A stretch of DNA of 64,000 bases from OM182 bacterium MED-G28. GTDB lineage: Bacteria > Pseudomonadota > Gammaproteobacteria > Pseudomonadales > Pseudohongiellaceae. Of the stretch, positions 1-9,036 are shown in pieces. The notes below the pieces were generated by a model. It had not been told where the DNA came from and did not search any database. It saw only the letters and a list, made by a program, of their open reading frames with translations. The DNA lies in contig NTJZ01000001.1 of NCBI GenBank assembly GCA_002457215.1, positions 248,001 to 312,000 of the forward strand, written 5' to 3'. Within the stretch, counting starts at the first letter, position 1. Every line of letters begins with the position of its first letter. Both the position numbers and the translations under genes were made by a program.

Positions 1-710
1 TACAATTCTGGGGCCACTCGAAGATACATATCCTGATCAAGTGCATTATGATGGGTAATAAATGGCCTCGCCGTAGCCCCGCCAGGGATTACTTGCATCA
101 TTGGTGTTTCGACTTCCATAAAGCCTAGCTCTTCAAAATAGTGACGTATAAAACGAATTATCCTGGAACGGATTTTAAATACTGAGCGAGATTCTTCATT
201 TACTATAAGGTCAACATAGCGCCGACGATAACGCATCTCCATATCAGTTAACCCTTTGTATTTGTCAGGGAGCGGCCGCAAAGATTTAGTCAACAGCTCG
301 AATTCCTCGACACGCACGGTCAATTCGTCTTGATTAGTTTTAAACACTTGACCTTTGACGCCAATTATATCGCCTAGATCAAGGGATTTTAGTTCTTCAG
401 CCATTGCTTCGGAATATGATTTTCTATTCATGTATAGCTGGATTTGCGTGCCTTCATCACTAATAACAACAAAAGGGCCGCGCATACGGATAATCCGCCC
501 CGCCACTTTAGCCTGAACTGTCAATTCTTCTAGCTCGATCTTCTCTTTTCCTGAATAAGCAGAAACTAATTCAACGGCTTTAGATTCTTTCTTAAAGGCG
601 TTAGGGAAAGCCTCTCTCTTCATGCGAATGCTACTGAGTTTTTCCCGTCGCTGCGCAATCAGATTATTCTCATCTTCTTGCTTTTCATAATTGTTATTTT
701 CTTCATTCAT
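1..710 (-). CDS. lysS: lysyl-tRNA synthetase, class II (partial, N-terminal part)
   Basis: Charges tRNA-Lys with lysine in the cytoplasm. The reading frame starts at the ATG at 708-710 and runs off the left window edge after about 236 codons, so roughly the C-terminal half of a typical ~500-residue enzyme is missing. The N-terminal OB-fold (anticodon-binding region) is visible with the class II motifs that follow: an RxRYxDL-like stretch near residue 165 and PGGATARPF near residue 209. The start lies 10 bases after the prfB stop, the prfB-lysS arrangement of many gammaproteobacteria, so co-transcription is likely. Family assignment is confident; only completeness is limited by the window. Confidence 0.95.
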   Translation of the reverse strand, partial: MNEENNNYEKQEDENNLIAQRREKLSSIRMKREAFPNAFKKESKAVELVSAYSGKEKIELEELTVQAKVAGRIIRMRGPFVVISDEGTQIQLYMNRKSYSEAMAEELKSLDLGDIIGVKGQVFKTNQDELTVRVEEFELLTKSLRPLPDKYKGLTDMEMRYRRRYVDLIVNEESRSVFKIRSRIIRFIRHYFEELGFMEVETPMMQVIPGGATARPFITHHNALDQDMYLRVAPEL

Positions 711-720
711 AATCTTGCAA

Positions 721-1819
721 TTAAAGCCCCAACTTCAAACTAGCTTCTATAAATTTATCTAAATCCCCGTCGAGAACTGCGCCGGTATTAGTAACTTCGA
801 TGTTTGTGCGCAAATCCTTAATTCGCGACGAATCCAGAACATAAGAACGGATCTGACTACCCCAGCCTATATCAGCCTTTGCTTCTTCAACGGACTGTGC
901 TTCTTCTTTGCGCTTTAATTCTTCTAACTCATAAAGTTTAGCTTTGAGTTGTTTTATAGCCATCTCTTTATTTTTATGCTGAGAGCGTTGGCTCTGGCAT
1001 TGCACAACTATACCGGAAGACTCATGAGTTAGGCGTACCGCCGAGTCAGTTTTGTTGACATGCTGACCGCCAGCGCCACTTGAGCGGTAAGTATCAATTC
1101 GCACATCCGACATATCCAGATCTACTTCGATGTCATCGTTAATTTCTGGCGAGACAAAAATCGAAGCGAAAGAAGTATGTCTGCGGCTTCCTGAGTCAAA
1201 TGGCGATTTCCTGACAAGTCTGTGCACTCCAGTCTCCGTGCGAAGCCAGCCGAAGGCGAATTCACCACTAATATGAATTGTGGCACTTTTTATTCCCGCT
1301 ACGTCTCCGCCAGAAACCTCCACCAAATCAGTAGAGAACCCCTTATTTTCACTCCAGCGCAAATACATCCTTAATAGCATTTCTGCCCAATCTTGAGCTT
1401 CAGTGCCGCCAGAACCAGCCTGAATATCCACATAAGCATTAGAATTGTCCATGTTCCCAGAGAACATCCGACGAAATTCTAACGCTTCCAGTCGTTCAAG
1501 CAGGCTAACTAGATCTTTATCAGCTGCTTCATAAAGTTCTTCGTCGGACTCATCTATAGCGAGACTGAATAATTCTTGGACTTCAGCTATTCCGGAATAG
1601 AGAATATCAATGGTACGGACAATTTCTTCGAGGTTGGATCGCTCCTTCCCTAATGCCTGAGCGTATTCCGGGTTTTCCCAAACTATGGATTCCCCCAACT
1701 CTAGCTCAACTTCAGCCAAGCGGTCCTTTTTTACTTCGTAGTCAAAGATACCCCCTGAGACTATCAGTGCGATTTTCTAGCTCCTTTAGCTTGTTCAGTT
1801 GGCTATTAATTTCTAACAT
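721..1819 (-). CDS. prfB: peptide chain release factor 2, with programmed +1 frameshift
   Basis: Releases finished protein at UGA and UAA codons. The gene starts at the ATG at 1817-1819; 25 codons are read before an in-frame TGA at 1742-1744. A +1 slip at the CTT just before that TGA continues into GAC and the long frame, giving 25+340 = 365 residues, the usual RF2 length. The slip site is classic: an internal AGGGGG Shine-Dalgarno-like run, then TAT CTT TGA C. The tripeptide SPF that recognises UGA and the catalytic GGQ loop (SGAGGQHVN) are both present. Low RF2 raises frameshifting, so the gene autoregulates. An annotation that starts at the internal TTG at 1719 would miss 33 residues. Confidence 0.95.
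1741..1757 (-). promoter_or_regulatory. RF2 programmed +1 ribosomal frameshift site
   Basis: On the minus strand the sequence reads AGGGGGTATCTTTGAC. The purine-rich run acts as an internal Shine-Dalgarno spaced to push the ribosome forward; CTT is the slippery codon and TGAC the poor-context stop. The layout and the position of the stop as codon 26 match the well-studied E. coli prfB site. Confidence 0.93.
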
Positions 1820-2238
1820 TTGAGAAATTCCACTGCTTGGTTCGCGAAGGTTACCATTTTACCCCATTGCTTCTTCGATCGCCTCTTTTGGTTTTCAAAA
1901 AATAGTGCTCTAGCACCCAGTCCTTAGCAAAACTTATCTCCTTGCAGGCTTTAATGGAGACCTAAGTAACCGAAACCACAAAACAGAAAGTCTTCTTATC
2001 AAGGCTCAGATACATCGAAGCAAAGAAAGACAACAAAAATAATTTGAAGAGGCTGCGGATATCGGGGATAACAGTTATATTGTCAAAAATATTAAAGCTG
2101 TGGAATTACTAGTACAAGTCACCTAATTATTAAAATAGCTATTACTCTTAGTTCAAAATCTCTAATAGTTAAATCGTACTAGGGCATTTTCGCAATCAAC
2201 TGCCTATTAATACCGACTCATTAATCCCATACCACACA
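1820..2238. other. prfB-mnmC intergenic region, no gene recognised
   Basis: This stretch of about 420 bases separates the divergent prfB and mnmC starts and should hold both promoters. I could not pick a convincing -35/-10 pair for either. On the plus strand about 1913-2126 is open except for one TAA, but the translation resembles nothing I recognise. Confidence 0.5.
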
Positions 2239-4275
2239 ATGAAATTAGTAACTCCAAATATTAGCTGGCAAGAAAATGGTCACCCATTTTCAGAAGATTA
2301 TAAGGATATCTATTTTTCTGCAGAAGATCCCATTGGTGAAAGTGAGCATGTCTTTTTGCGAGGAAATCTGTTACCTGAAAGATGGCAACAACTCGATAGG
2401 GACCAATTCACACTAGCTGAACTGGGATTTGGTAGCGGGCTTAATTTTCTCCTCGCTTGCAAACTATGGAATGAATCGCCGACTAAAGGTCAAAGACTTC
2501 ATTACATTGCTTTCGAAAAGCACCCTCTACAACTCGACCAGATGCAAAAACTGCATGCACTCTGGCCTGAGTTACAACCTTTTAGTGAGCAATTCATTAC
2601 CCAATATGCTGATCAAGGTAGCGGCTGTCATCGTTTCTTACTATCTGATGCGATAATTTTGGACTTGCACTTTGGCGATGCCAAGGATCGTCTAAACCAA
2701 TTAGAACAGCGAGCAGGTATCGATGCATGGTTTCTTGATGGTTTTAATCCTAAGCGCAATCACGCAATTTGGGGAAGCAATATCCTGCAACAAATTGCCC
2801 GATTGAGCCATGCAGGCACCACGTTAAGTACTTATAGTGTAGCAGGCACCCTCCGACGAAACCTAAATCAAATCGGCTTCACGGTCAAAAAAATTCAAGG
2901 CTTTGGACGTAAACGTCATATGCTCCAGGCCAGCTACGAACAAACTGACATCCAGAACCAACCACTGAGCGACGCTTGGAATAAAGTCCCTTATTTCACC
3001 CTGCCATCGACTCAGAAAAATATTGCCATTATTGGCGCCGGTCTATCAGGCTGCAGTTTAGCCTACAGCTTAAGTCGAAGAGGAGTGAAGACTAAAATTT
3101 ATGAGGTTGCCAATACGATCGCTGCAGGCGCCTCAGGAATACCTCTCTTCTCTTTGCGACCCCGCTTATTTCAAGCTAACTCAGCAATTGCTGAATATTA
3201 TCTGCATAGTTTCTTGTTCAGCAGCAAAATGCTGCAATCTCTAACCCGGTTCGGTGAATTAACTTGGTATCAATGCGGCGTAGTACAACTGCAAAGTGCT
3301 CTAAATAAAAAATCCCCTCTTAAAACTTTAAGCTTAACTGCACTTTACCCCGATTCGGTGCTGCGCAATTTAACTGATTATTCGCGCACCAAGCTAAGAT
3401 CCATCGCTGATATAGAAACTGCTTTATTTTTCCCACAAGGAGGATTCGTCTCTCCTGCTTCATTGTGCGCCGCCTACTGCACCTTAAGCAAAGTTGCCGT
3501 TCACTTAAATACTGCGGTTGCTACTTTAGTTCAGAAAGAGATCAAAGTAGGAAGCCCTAACATATATAAAGAGCATAATGGATGGCAACTGCGGGGAGAT
3601 AACGGCGACCTAATCGATACGGTAGACGCAGTCATTTTCGCCAATAGTCAAAACATTTCGCAGTTTGAGCAATTACGGGAGCTACCGATTGAGTCTGTGA
3701 GTGGTCAAGTTACTCGATTTGCAGGTACGGCAGAGAGCAACAATATTGACCACATAATTACAGGTGAGCGCACCCTATTCCCTTCTACCGACCATGAATT
3801 AGTCAGCCATCTTGTTGCGGCTAGTTATCGAAACTTTGATGGTTTAACTCCAAATGATAGTTTTTCAGATTTTGATAATGAGGAAAATTTTAAAGCTATT
3901 CAAAAATCACTAACGAATAAATCGTTATTGCATAATGACATTTTGCAGTCACAGGCAGCTATTCGAAGCTCCACTCCTGACAGAGTTCCATTAGTTGGCG
4001 CCGTTCCCAATATAAATATAATCAAGAATCGTTATGGGGGTTTGAAGAGAAATGCGAATAGAAAGTTCGATAACCTTTATACGGACCAGAATTATTGGCC
4101 CGGACTCTATATTAGTGCCGCCCATGGCTCTAACGGTTTAGCTACCTGCGGCTATAGCGCCGAGATACTCGCGAGTCTAATTTGTGGAGAGCAATTACCT
4201 ATTGGGCAAGAAACTCTCGACGCTTTGAACCCGATTAGGTTTGCTATACGAGACTTAAAAAAACAGATTTCTTAG
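2239..4275 (+). CDS. mnmC: bifunctional tRNA mnm5s2U34 methyltransferase / FAD-dependent cmnm5 oxidoreductase
   Basis: Finishes the mnm5(s2)U34 wobble modification downstream of MnmE/MnmG. The N-terminal half (about residues 1-240) is the SAM-dependent methyltransferase (DUF752-type), with a glycine-rich SAM loop FGSGLN near residue 65 and the WFLDGFNP motif near 163. The C-terminal half is the FAD oxidoreductase, with a GAGLSG dinucleotide loop near residue 266. The length of 678 residues is close to the usual ~670. It converges on apeB, and the two stops overlap by 4 bases (4272-4275). Both domains are complete. Confidence 0.95.
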   Translation: MKLVTPNISWQENGHPFSEDYKDIYFSAEDPIGESEHVFLRGNLLPERWQQLDRDQFTLAELGFGSGLNFLLACKLWNESPTKGQRLHYIAFEKHPLQLDQMQKLHALWPELQPFSEQFITQYADQGSGCHRFLLSDAIILDLHFGDAKDRLNQLEQRAGIDAWFLDGFNPKRNHAIWGSNILQQIARLSHAGTTLSTYSVAGTLRRNLNQIGFTVKKIQGFGRKRHMLQASYEQTDIQNQPLSDAWNKVPYFTLPSTQKNIAIIGAGLSGCSLAYSLSRRGVKTKIYEVANTIAAGASGIPLFSLRPRLFQANSAIAEYYLHSFLFSSKMLQSLTRFGELTWYQCGVVQLQSALNKKSPLKTLSLTALYPDSVLRNLTDYSRTKLRSIADIETALFFPQGGFVSPASLCAAYCTLSKVAVHLNTAVATLVQKEIKVGSPNIYKEHNGWQLRGDNGDLIDTVDAVIFANSQNISQFEQLRELPIESVSGQVTRFAGTAESNNIDHIITGERTLFPSTDHELVSHLVAASYRNFDGLTPNDSFSDFDNEENFKAIQKSLTNKSLLHNDILQSQAAIRSSTPDRVPLVGAVPNINIIKNRYGGLKRNANRKFDNLYTDQNYWPGLYISAAHGSNGLATCGYSAEILASLICGEQLPIGQETLDALNPIRFAIRDLKKQIS

Positions 4276-5570
4276 CGGTTATAGAAGGCGGTTACAATTT
4301 TCGCTAGTGAATCTGCATCGTTCACACCGGCCAGCTCACGAATAGAATGCATACCAAAGCTAGCTATACCTAAATCTACTGTATTAATTCCTATTCCCGC
4401 TGCAGTAATAGGCCCAATCGTGGAGCCACAAGCCATATCGCTGCGCATTACAAATGATTGATAAGGAACTTTGCATTTGTTGCAGACAGATTTGAATAAG
4501 GCAATCGACTGACTGTTGCTGGCATAGCGTTGATTCGCATTTATCTTGATTACGGGCCCTCCGTTCAGATTAGGTGAATGCTTATCATCATGCTTATCCG
4601 AATAATTAGGATGAATTCCGTGCGCATTATCGATAGACCATAGGCTTGAATTATGAATAGCCCGCTCCATTGAATCTCTTTCTCCTGCGGAGTTATATAC
4701 AATTCTTTCTAATACTGATTTTAAGAATGGACCCTGGGCTCCAGTTGTGGAAGCGCTTCCTACTTCTTCATGATCATTGCAAACCAACACACTAGCCGAT
4801 CGCGAATTACTTTTAATCAACGCTTGACAAGCCAAAAAACAACTTAATAAATTATCTAGGCGCGCAGACGCGATAAAGTCTTGTTTGAGCCCGATCAACG
4901 CAGGCTTTTGAGTATCATAAAGAAAAAGCTCATGAGCGAGAATGGTATCCGCTGTTCTATTAGCGGAGTCCTTACGGAGAGTTTTTAACAGCAAATCATC
5001 GAAGCTAAATTTTTCTTTGTCAGCGATCTGCAACACAATCGGCGGCAGCTCTTTTTGCTTGTTAATTTTATGACCATCATTTGCAGCCCGATTAAGATGA
5101 ATAGCCAGACTTGGAATAAAAGCAATAGGAGCTTCAAAATTAATTAGGCTAGTTCTTAGATCGCCCTTCTTTGTCTGAAAATCCACACGCCCTGCAATGG
5201 ATAAATCTCGATCAAACCAGGGATGCAGTAAGGCACCACCATAAACTTCAACGCCCAGCTGTAAATAGCTTTGCTTTCTAATTTCTGGCGTAGGCTTTAT
5301 TTTTAAACAAGGACTATCAGTATGCGCTCCAGCAATTCTAAAACCCTGTTCAACCGGGTCACCCTGTCCCGTTTTGAATGCAATCAAAGCAGAATTATTT
5401 CTTACTACAAAATATCTTTGCTTAGCTTTTAGATTCCAGTGATCGTTCTCATGGAGCTGAATGAACCCACTGCCTGTAAGTTTCTGTGCAAGGTTATTAA
5501 CCGCATGGAACGGCGTCGGTGATTGCTGCAAAAATTGCAGCAACTCACCATTAAAAGAAGCAACGCTCAT
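4272..5570 (-). CDS. apeB: M18-family aminopeptidase
   Basis: Zinc-dependent cytosolic aminopeptidase that trims N-terminal residues, with a preference for acidic ones in this family. The metal ligands are visible: HTDSP near residue 83, NDHEEVGS near 265, and a late MRSDMACGST block ending in a typical HSIRE segment. At 432 residues it has the expected family length. The ATG at 5568-5570 is followed by a normal M18 N-terminus. The next gene upstream is the FKBP isomerase on the same strand, 25 bases away, so they may share a transcript. Confidence 0.92.
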   Translation of the reverse strand: MSVASFNGELLQFLQQSPTPFHAVNNLAQKLTGSGFIQLHENDHWNLKAKQRYFVVRNNSALIAFKTGQGDPVEQGFRIAGAHTDSPCLKIKPTPEIRKQSYLQLGVEVYGGALLHPWFDRDLSIAGRVDFQTKKGDLRTSLINFEAPIAFIPSLAIHLNRAANDGHKINKQKELPPIVLQIADKEKFSFDDLLLKTLRKDSANRTADTILAHELFLYDTQKPALIGLKQDFIASARLDNLLSCFLACQALIKSNSRSASVLVCNDHEEVGSASTTGAQGPFLKSVLERIVYNSAGERDSMERAIHNSSLWSIDNAHGIHPNYSDKHDDKHSPNLNGGPVIKINANQRYASNSQSIALFKSVCNKCKVPYQSFVMRSDMACGSTIGPITAAGIGINTVDLGIASFGMHSIRELAGVNDADSLAKIVTAFYNR

Positions 5571-5595
5571 CAGAATTTACGTCAGAGCTAAATAA

Positions 5596-6294
5596 TTAAT
5601 TAATTTCCAAAAGCTCTACTTCAAATATCAAAGCAGAATTTGGTGGTATAGCTGGCGTCGGAGATGCTTCGCCATAAGCCATATCAGGATGGATATATAA
5701 ACGCCACTTATCACCTACTGTCATTAGTTGCAGCGCCTCAGTCCAACCCGCTATGACCTGGGAAACTCCAAACGATGCTGGATCTCCCCTCTCAACTGAA
5801 CTATCAAATACACTGCCATCGGACAAAGTGCCGTGGTAGTGAGCCAACACAGTATTCGTAGTTGTCGGTGATTCCCCGCCAACACCGGACGCCAGGACTT
5901 CATATTGCAATCCTGACTCCAATACAACAACACCATCTCTCTCGGCATTTTCAGCAAGAAATGCCTCACTGGCCAATAAACTCTCACCTAGTGCAGCCTG
6001 TGCCTCGTCTGCTTGTCGTTGCATAAAGCTCTGCAAGACTTCCATCATTACAGATTGTTCCATTTTAACGTCGTCGGAAAGCGCATCCAACATACCTGCC
6101 ATGAATGCAGTTAGATCAATACCGTCTACGATTTGCTGAGCAACTAGATTTTGACCAATATTTACACCAATTGAATAAGCAACTTGGTTATCTTCATTTT
6201 CAAGGTCCACATAATCCTGCGCTAACAAGGGAGCACTAATAGCTAATAGAATAATTGCTACAAGTACCTGACAACCTTCTTTTAATGTTTTCAT
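5596..6294 (-). CDS. FKBP-type peptidyl-prolyl cis-trans isomerase, exported
   Basis: Proline isomerase/chaperone of the FkpA/FklB/Mip group, probably periplasmic. I choose the ATG at 6292-6294 over an upstream in-frame start because AAGGAA lies 7 bases before it and the product then begins with a proper signal peptide (Lys-Thr-Leu-Lys, hydrophobic stretch, APLLAQ cleavage region). Residues ~25-110 form the helical FKBP_N dimerisation domain. From ~130 onward the FKBP fold shows VLAHYHGTL, GSVFDSS, VIAGW, YGE and a final FEVELLEI strand. Whether it is the FkpA or FklB orthologue cannot be decided here. Confidence 0.9.
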   Translation of the reverse strand: MKTLKEGCQVLVAIILLAISAPLLAQDYVDLENEDNQVAYSIGVNIGQNLVAQQIVDGIDLTAFMAGMLDALSDDVKMEQSVMMEVLQSFMQRQADEAQAALGESLLASEAFLAENAERDGVVVLESGLQYEVLASGVGGESPTTTNTVLAHYHGTLSDGSVFDSSVERGDPASFGVSQVIAGWTEALQLMTVGDKWRLYIHPDMAYGEASPTPAIPPNSALIFEVELLEIN

Positions 6295-6476
6295 ACCAAT
6301 TTCCTTCGATTCATTGGACAATTGCCCTCGCAAGTCCGTGTTTTTGTGTGATTTTTCGACAAATACGAGATGCGCATACTAACTGGGAACTTCATTAATT
6401 ACCAGTGGAGTAATTTCTTCAAGAAGCGGTCTAACTATCGGAAAAATCGTCATTTTAAGATCTAATTTATAAATCA

Positions 6477-6989
6477 ATGCAAATCATAAACTTCAATCTC
6501 CTGGCATCCATGCTAGTGCTTTTACTTAGTGCCTGCTCAAATCAATTTGTTGTCTCCGTCAACGAGCAGTCAGTTTATGATCCAGAAGGCAGGTTGATAC
6601 TGCGTGAAGTCGCGGATGCCGATCTACAGGGCTGTATTAACCTCGCCTTACAACAGCAGAACCTCTCTGACCCAACTGAGCTGACAGTACTTTCATGCGC
6701 AAATTCACAGATAAGCAATCTGGATAGGATCAGTGAATTAACGCGATTGAGATTTATCGATTTAGGCAATAATAATTTGACGAACATTACTCCCTTGGAG
6801 GATCTACCTGTCCTCAGCGGGGTAAACTTATTGAACAACTTAATTATGGATATCGGGCCACTATTTAATATGCCAAATCTAAGCTCAGTTAATCTAGAAG
6901 GAAATAACAGGATACCCTGCAATGAACTAGCCGAACTAGAGCAGAAATTGGGTAGTAATCTTTCACCCCCAGCCTCCTGTGATGAGTAA
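6477..6989 (+). CDS. small leucine-rich-repeat lipoprotein, function unknown
   Basis: The 170-residue product begins with a lipoprotein signal peptide ending in the lipobox LSAC (Cys20), so it is likely anchored to the inner or outer membrane. Residues ~75-145 contain about three SDS22/internalin-type leucine-rich repeats of ~22 residues (LTRLRFIDLGNNNLTNI, then LPVLSGVNLLNN, then MPNLSSVNLEGNN). The C-terminus holds two cysteines that may pair. I see no enzymatic motif; repeats of this kind usually bind protein. No good Shine-Dalgarno precedes the ATG. The stop abuts the convergent miaE stop with no gap. Confidence 0.7.
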   Translation: MQIINFNLLASMLVLLLSACSNQFVVSVNEQSVYDPEGRLILREVADADLQGCINLALQQQNLSDPTELTVLSCANSQISNLDRISELTRLRFIDLGNNNLTNITPLEDLPVLSGVNLLNNLIMDIGPLFNMPNLSSVNLEGNNRIPCNELAELEQKLGSNLSPPASCDE

Positions 6990-7586
6990 CTAATTAACAG
7001 GGACGCCGCTATGAAATCGAAATTTATCGTCTGGAGAATTTATTAATTGGTTCTCAAGAGTTTTGAACTCCTCTATTCGATCACCAATGTCCTTATCACT
7101 GTACAGCTGCGCGAGTTGTAAATAATCCTCAAAATGACGAGCCTCGGATTTTAGAAGACTTTTGTAAAAACGTTCTAATTTCACATCAAGCATTGGAGCT
7201 AGTTTAGAAAATCGCTCACAAGACCTTGCCTCAATAAAAGCACCAACGATCAAAGTATCTATTAATCCTTCTTTTTCATTTCCACTGACCAGCTCACGAA
7301 GTCTAGCTGCGTAGCGGGATGGGCCAAGACGAACATACTCAATCTCTCGCTCAGTCATGACCTGCACTACTTGTTGGAAATGAAGCAATTCTTCACGAGC
7401 GAGTTGTGACATTTTATTGAGCAATTCAAGCTTAGTCGTATGGCGATACATTAAGTTCATAGCAGTCGCCGCCGCTTTCTTTTCACAATTTGCATGATCT
7501 ATGAGCAATAGAGACTGATTAGAAAGAGCTGCCTCAATCCAAGCTATAGGTGTTTCACAAGACAAGAAGTCGAGAAAGGTACTCAT
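6990..7586 (-). CDS. miaE: tRNA-(ms2io6A37) monooxygenase (hydroxylase)
   Basis: Hydroxylates the isopentenyl group of ms2i6A at position 37 of tRNAs reading U-starting codons, using O2 and a di-iron centre. The ferritin-like four-helix fold is indicated by Glu and ExxH-type ligand motifs: the helix REELLHFQQV near residue 72, an EARSCERF helix near 118 and an EARHFEDY helix near 150. At 198 residues the length is normal. No upstream gene shares its strand closely; rmuC lies 43 bases upstream. Confidence 0.9.
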   Translation of the reverse strand: MSTFLDFLSCETPIAWIEAALSNQSLLLIDHANCEKKAAATAMNLMYRHTTKLELLNKMSQLAREELLHFQQVVQVMTEREIEYVRLGPSRYAARLRELVSGNEKEGLIDTLIVGAFIEARSCERFSKLAPMLDVKLERFYKSLLKSEARHFEDYLQLAQLYSDKDIGDRIEEFKTLENQLINSPDDKFRFHSGVPVN

Positions 7587-7629
7587 TTTTCAAATAGATA
7601 TTTCCATCGTTTTAGATCAATGAGAGAAA

Positions 7630-9009
7630 TTAATGGTGGGTTTTTTTACCCTGCTCCAGATTAGTTTTTTTGTCTGGAAGCCCTTCCGTGTCAGCTTCTC
7701 CGACTTTGGCCAGCAGCTCGGTTTTTTGCTTTTTAGAAGTTTTCGCACCTAATTCTCGTAAAGCTTCTGCCCGCTTGACTAGGTTTCCACGACCAGACAA
7801 GAGTTTGTTATGGGCCTTTTCAAAACTCTTTTTACTAGAATCAATTTTACTACCGACTTCATCTAAGTCTTCGACGAAGGTTACAAATTTATCATAGAGC
7901 GCTCCAGCTTTTTCAGCTATCTCATTCGCATTCTTATTCTGTTGTGCCAAACGCCATAAATTCTGAACAGTTTTCAAAGTAGTTAATAAAGTGGTTGGTA
8001 CAACAAAGATGATGTTTTTTTCAAATGCAAATTGGAAAAGCTCTGGTTCTTGCTGAATCGCTGCGGAATACGCAGCCTCAATTGGCATAAATAGAAACAC
8101 ATAATCTAGTGAATTAACCCCAATTAAATTTTGATAATCTTTAGCCGAAAGAAGTTTTATATGGCTGCGAATCGAAGTTAAATGCTGCTTTAATGCCTCA
8201 GCCTTTATAAGCTCTTCTTGAGCCGAACAATAAATATCCCAAGCTTTTAATGAAACCTTAGAATCAATAATTAAGTCTCTAGATTCTGGTAGATGTACGA
8301 TGACATCCGGTTGTGAATTACCTCCTTGATCATCCTTCAGGCTTACTTGAACTTCATATTCTCTGCCTCTAACTAGTCCAGATTTTTCAAGAATAGATTC
8401 AAGAACAAATTCCCCCCAGCTTCCTTGGGTTTTATTATCTCCCCTGAGAGCATTTGTAAGGTTTACTGCCTCTTCACTGATGCGAGTATTCAATTTTTGT
8501 AAATTTTCGATTTCCTTTGCTAGCGAATAACGCTCCTTTGATTCTTTGTCATAGGTTTCCTCTACTCTTTTTTCAAACCGTTGAATCTTTTCATTTAGCG
8601 GAGTCAAGACCGCATTAAGACTTTCTCTATTTGTTGAGGTGAATTTTTTGGACTTATCCTCAAAGATTTCATTAGCTATATTTTTAAAAACCACTCCCAA
8701 TTGTTCCTTAGACTCGTTAAGCAAGGCCAGTTTTTCTTCAAACTGCCTCCGCTCTAAATCTAAGCTTGTTTTTACTGAGACCAACTCTTCTCTACTGGTT
8801 TGCACTTCGTAGAGCAAAGAACTATTTTCGCTAGACAGCCGCGATTGAGATTGCTGAATTAGTTCCATTTCTGATTGCTTTGCCGAAAATCTCTCATTAG
8901 CCGCTGACTCATTAACTCTTGCAGTCTGCAGTTGTTTAACAAGCAAAGTGATAACAGCCAAAGCCGCAAGCAGTATGCTTAAGCCAGCAATCAAAAGTAG
9001 TAAATCCAT
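7630..9009 (-). CDS. rmuC: DNA recombination protein RmuC
   Basis: Predicted nuclease-fold protein that limits recombination at inverted repeats. The 459-residue product opens with a membrane anchor (residues ~2-24), continues as a long coiled coil (about 30-190), then the conserved RmuC domain with GSWGEFVLESILE near 205, QPDVIVHLP and the DSKVSLKAW catalytic-like strand near 260. The tail is Lys-rich and ends in paired histidines. Assignment is firm; the molecular activity of the family is only partly understood. Confidence 0.92.
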   Translation of the reverse strand: MDLLLLIAGLSILLAALAVITLLVKQLQTARVNESAANERFSAKQSEMELIQQSQSRLSSENSSLLYEVQTSREELVSVKTSLDLERRQFEEKLALLNESKEQLGVVFKNIANEIFEDKSKKFTSTNRESLNAVLTPLNEKIQRFEKRVEETYDKESKERYSLAKEIENLQKLNTRISEEAVNLTNALRGDNKTQGSWGEFVLESILEKSGLVRGREYEVQVSLKDDQGGNSQPDVIVHLPESRDLIIDSKVSLKAWDIYCSAQEELIKAEALKQHLTSIRSHIKLLSAKDYQNLIGVNSLDYVFLFMPIEAAYSAAIQQEPELFQFAFEKNIIFVVPTTLLTTLKTVQNLWRLAQQNKNANEIAEKAGALYDKFVTFVEDLDEVGSKIDSSKKSFEKAHNKLLSGRGNLVKRAEALRELGAKTSKKQKTELLAKVGEADTEGLPDKKTNLEQGKKTHH

Positions 9010-9036
9010 GATTATTTTGTAGAGTTGTTAAAAATG

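Noticed and set aside
1913..2126. Plus-strand frame with one stop that could be a decayed gene (KTYLLAGFNGDL... then EEAADIGDNSY...).
   Set aside because: No start, no ribosome site and no family resemblance; only 60-70 codons, which can occur by chance in AT-rich sequence.
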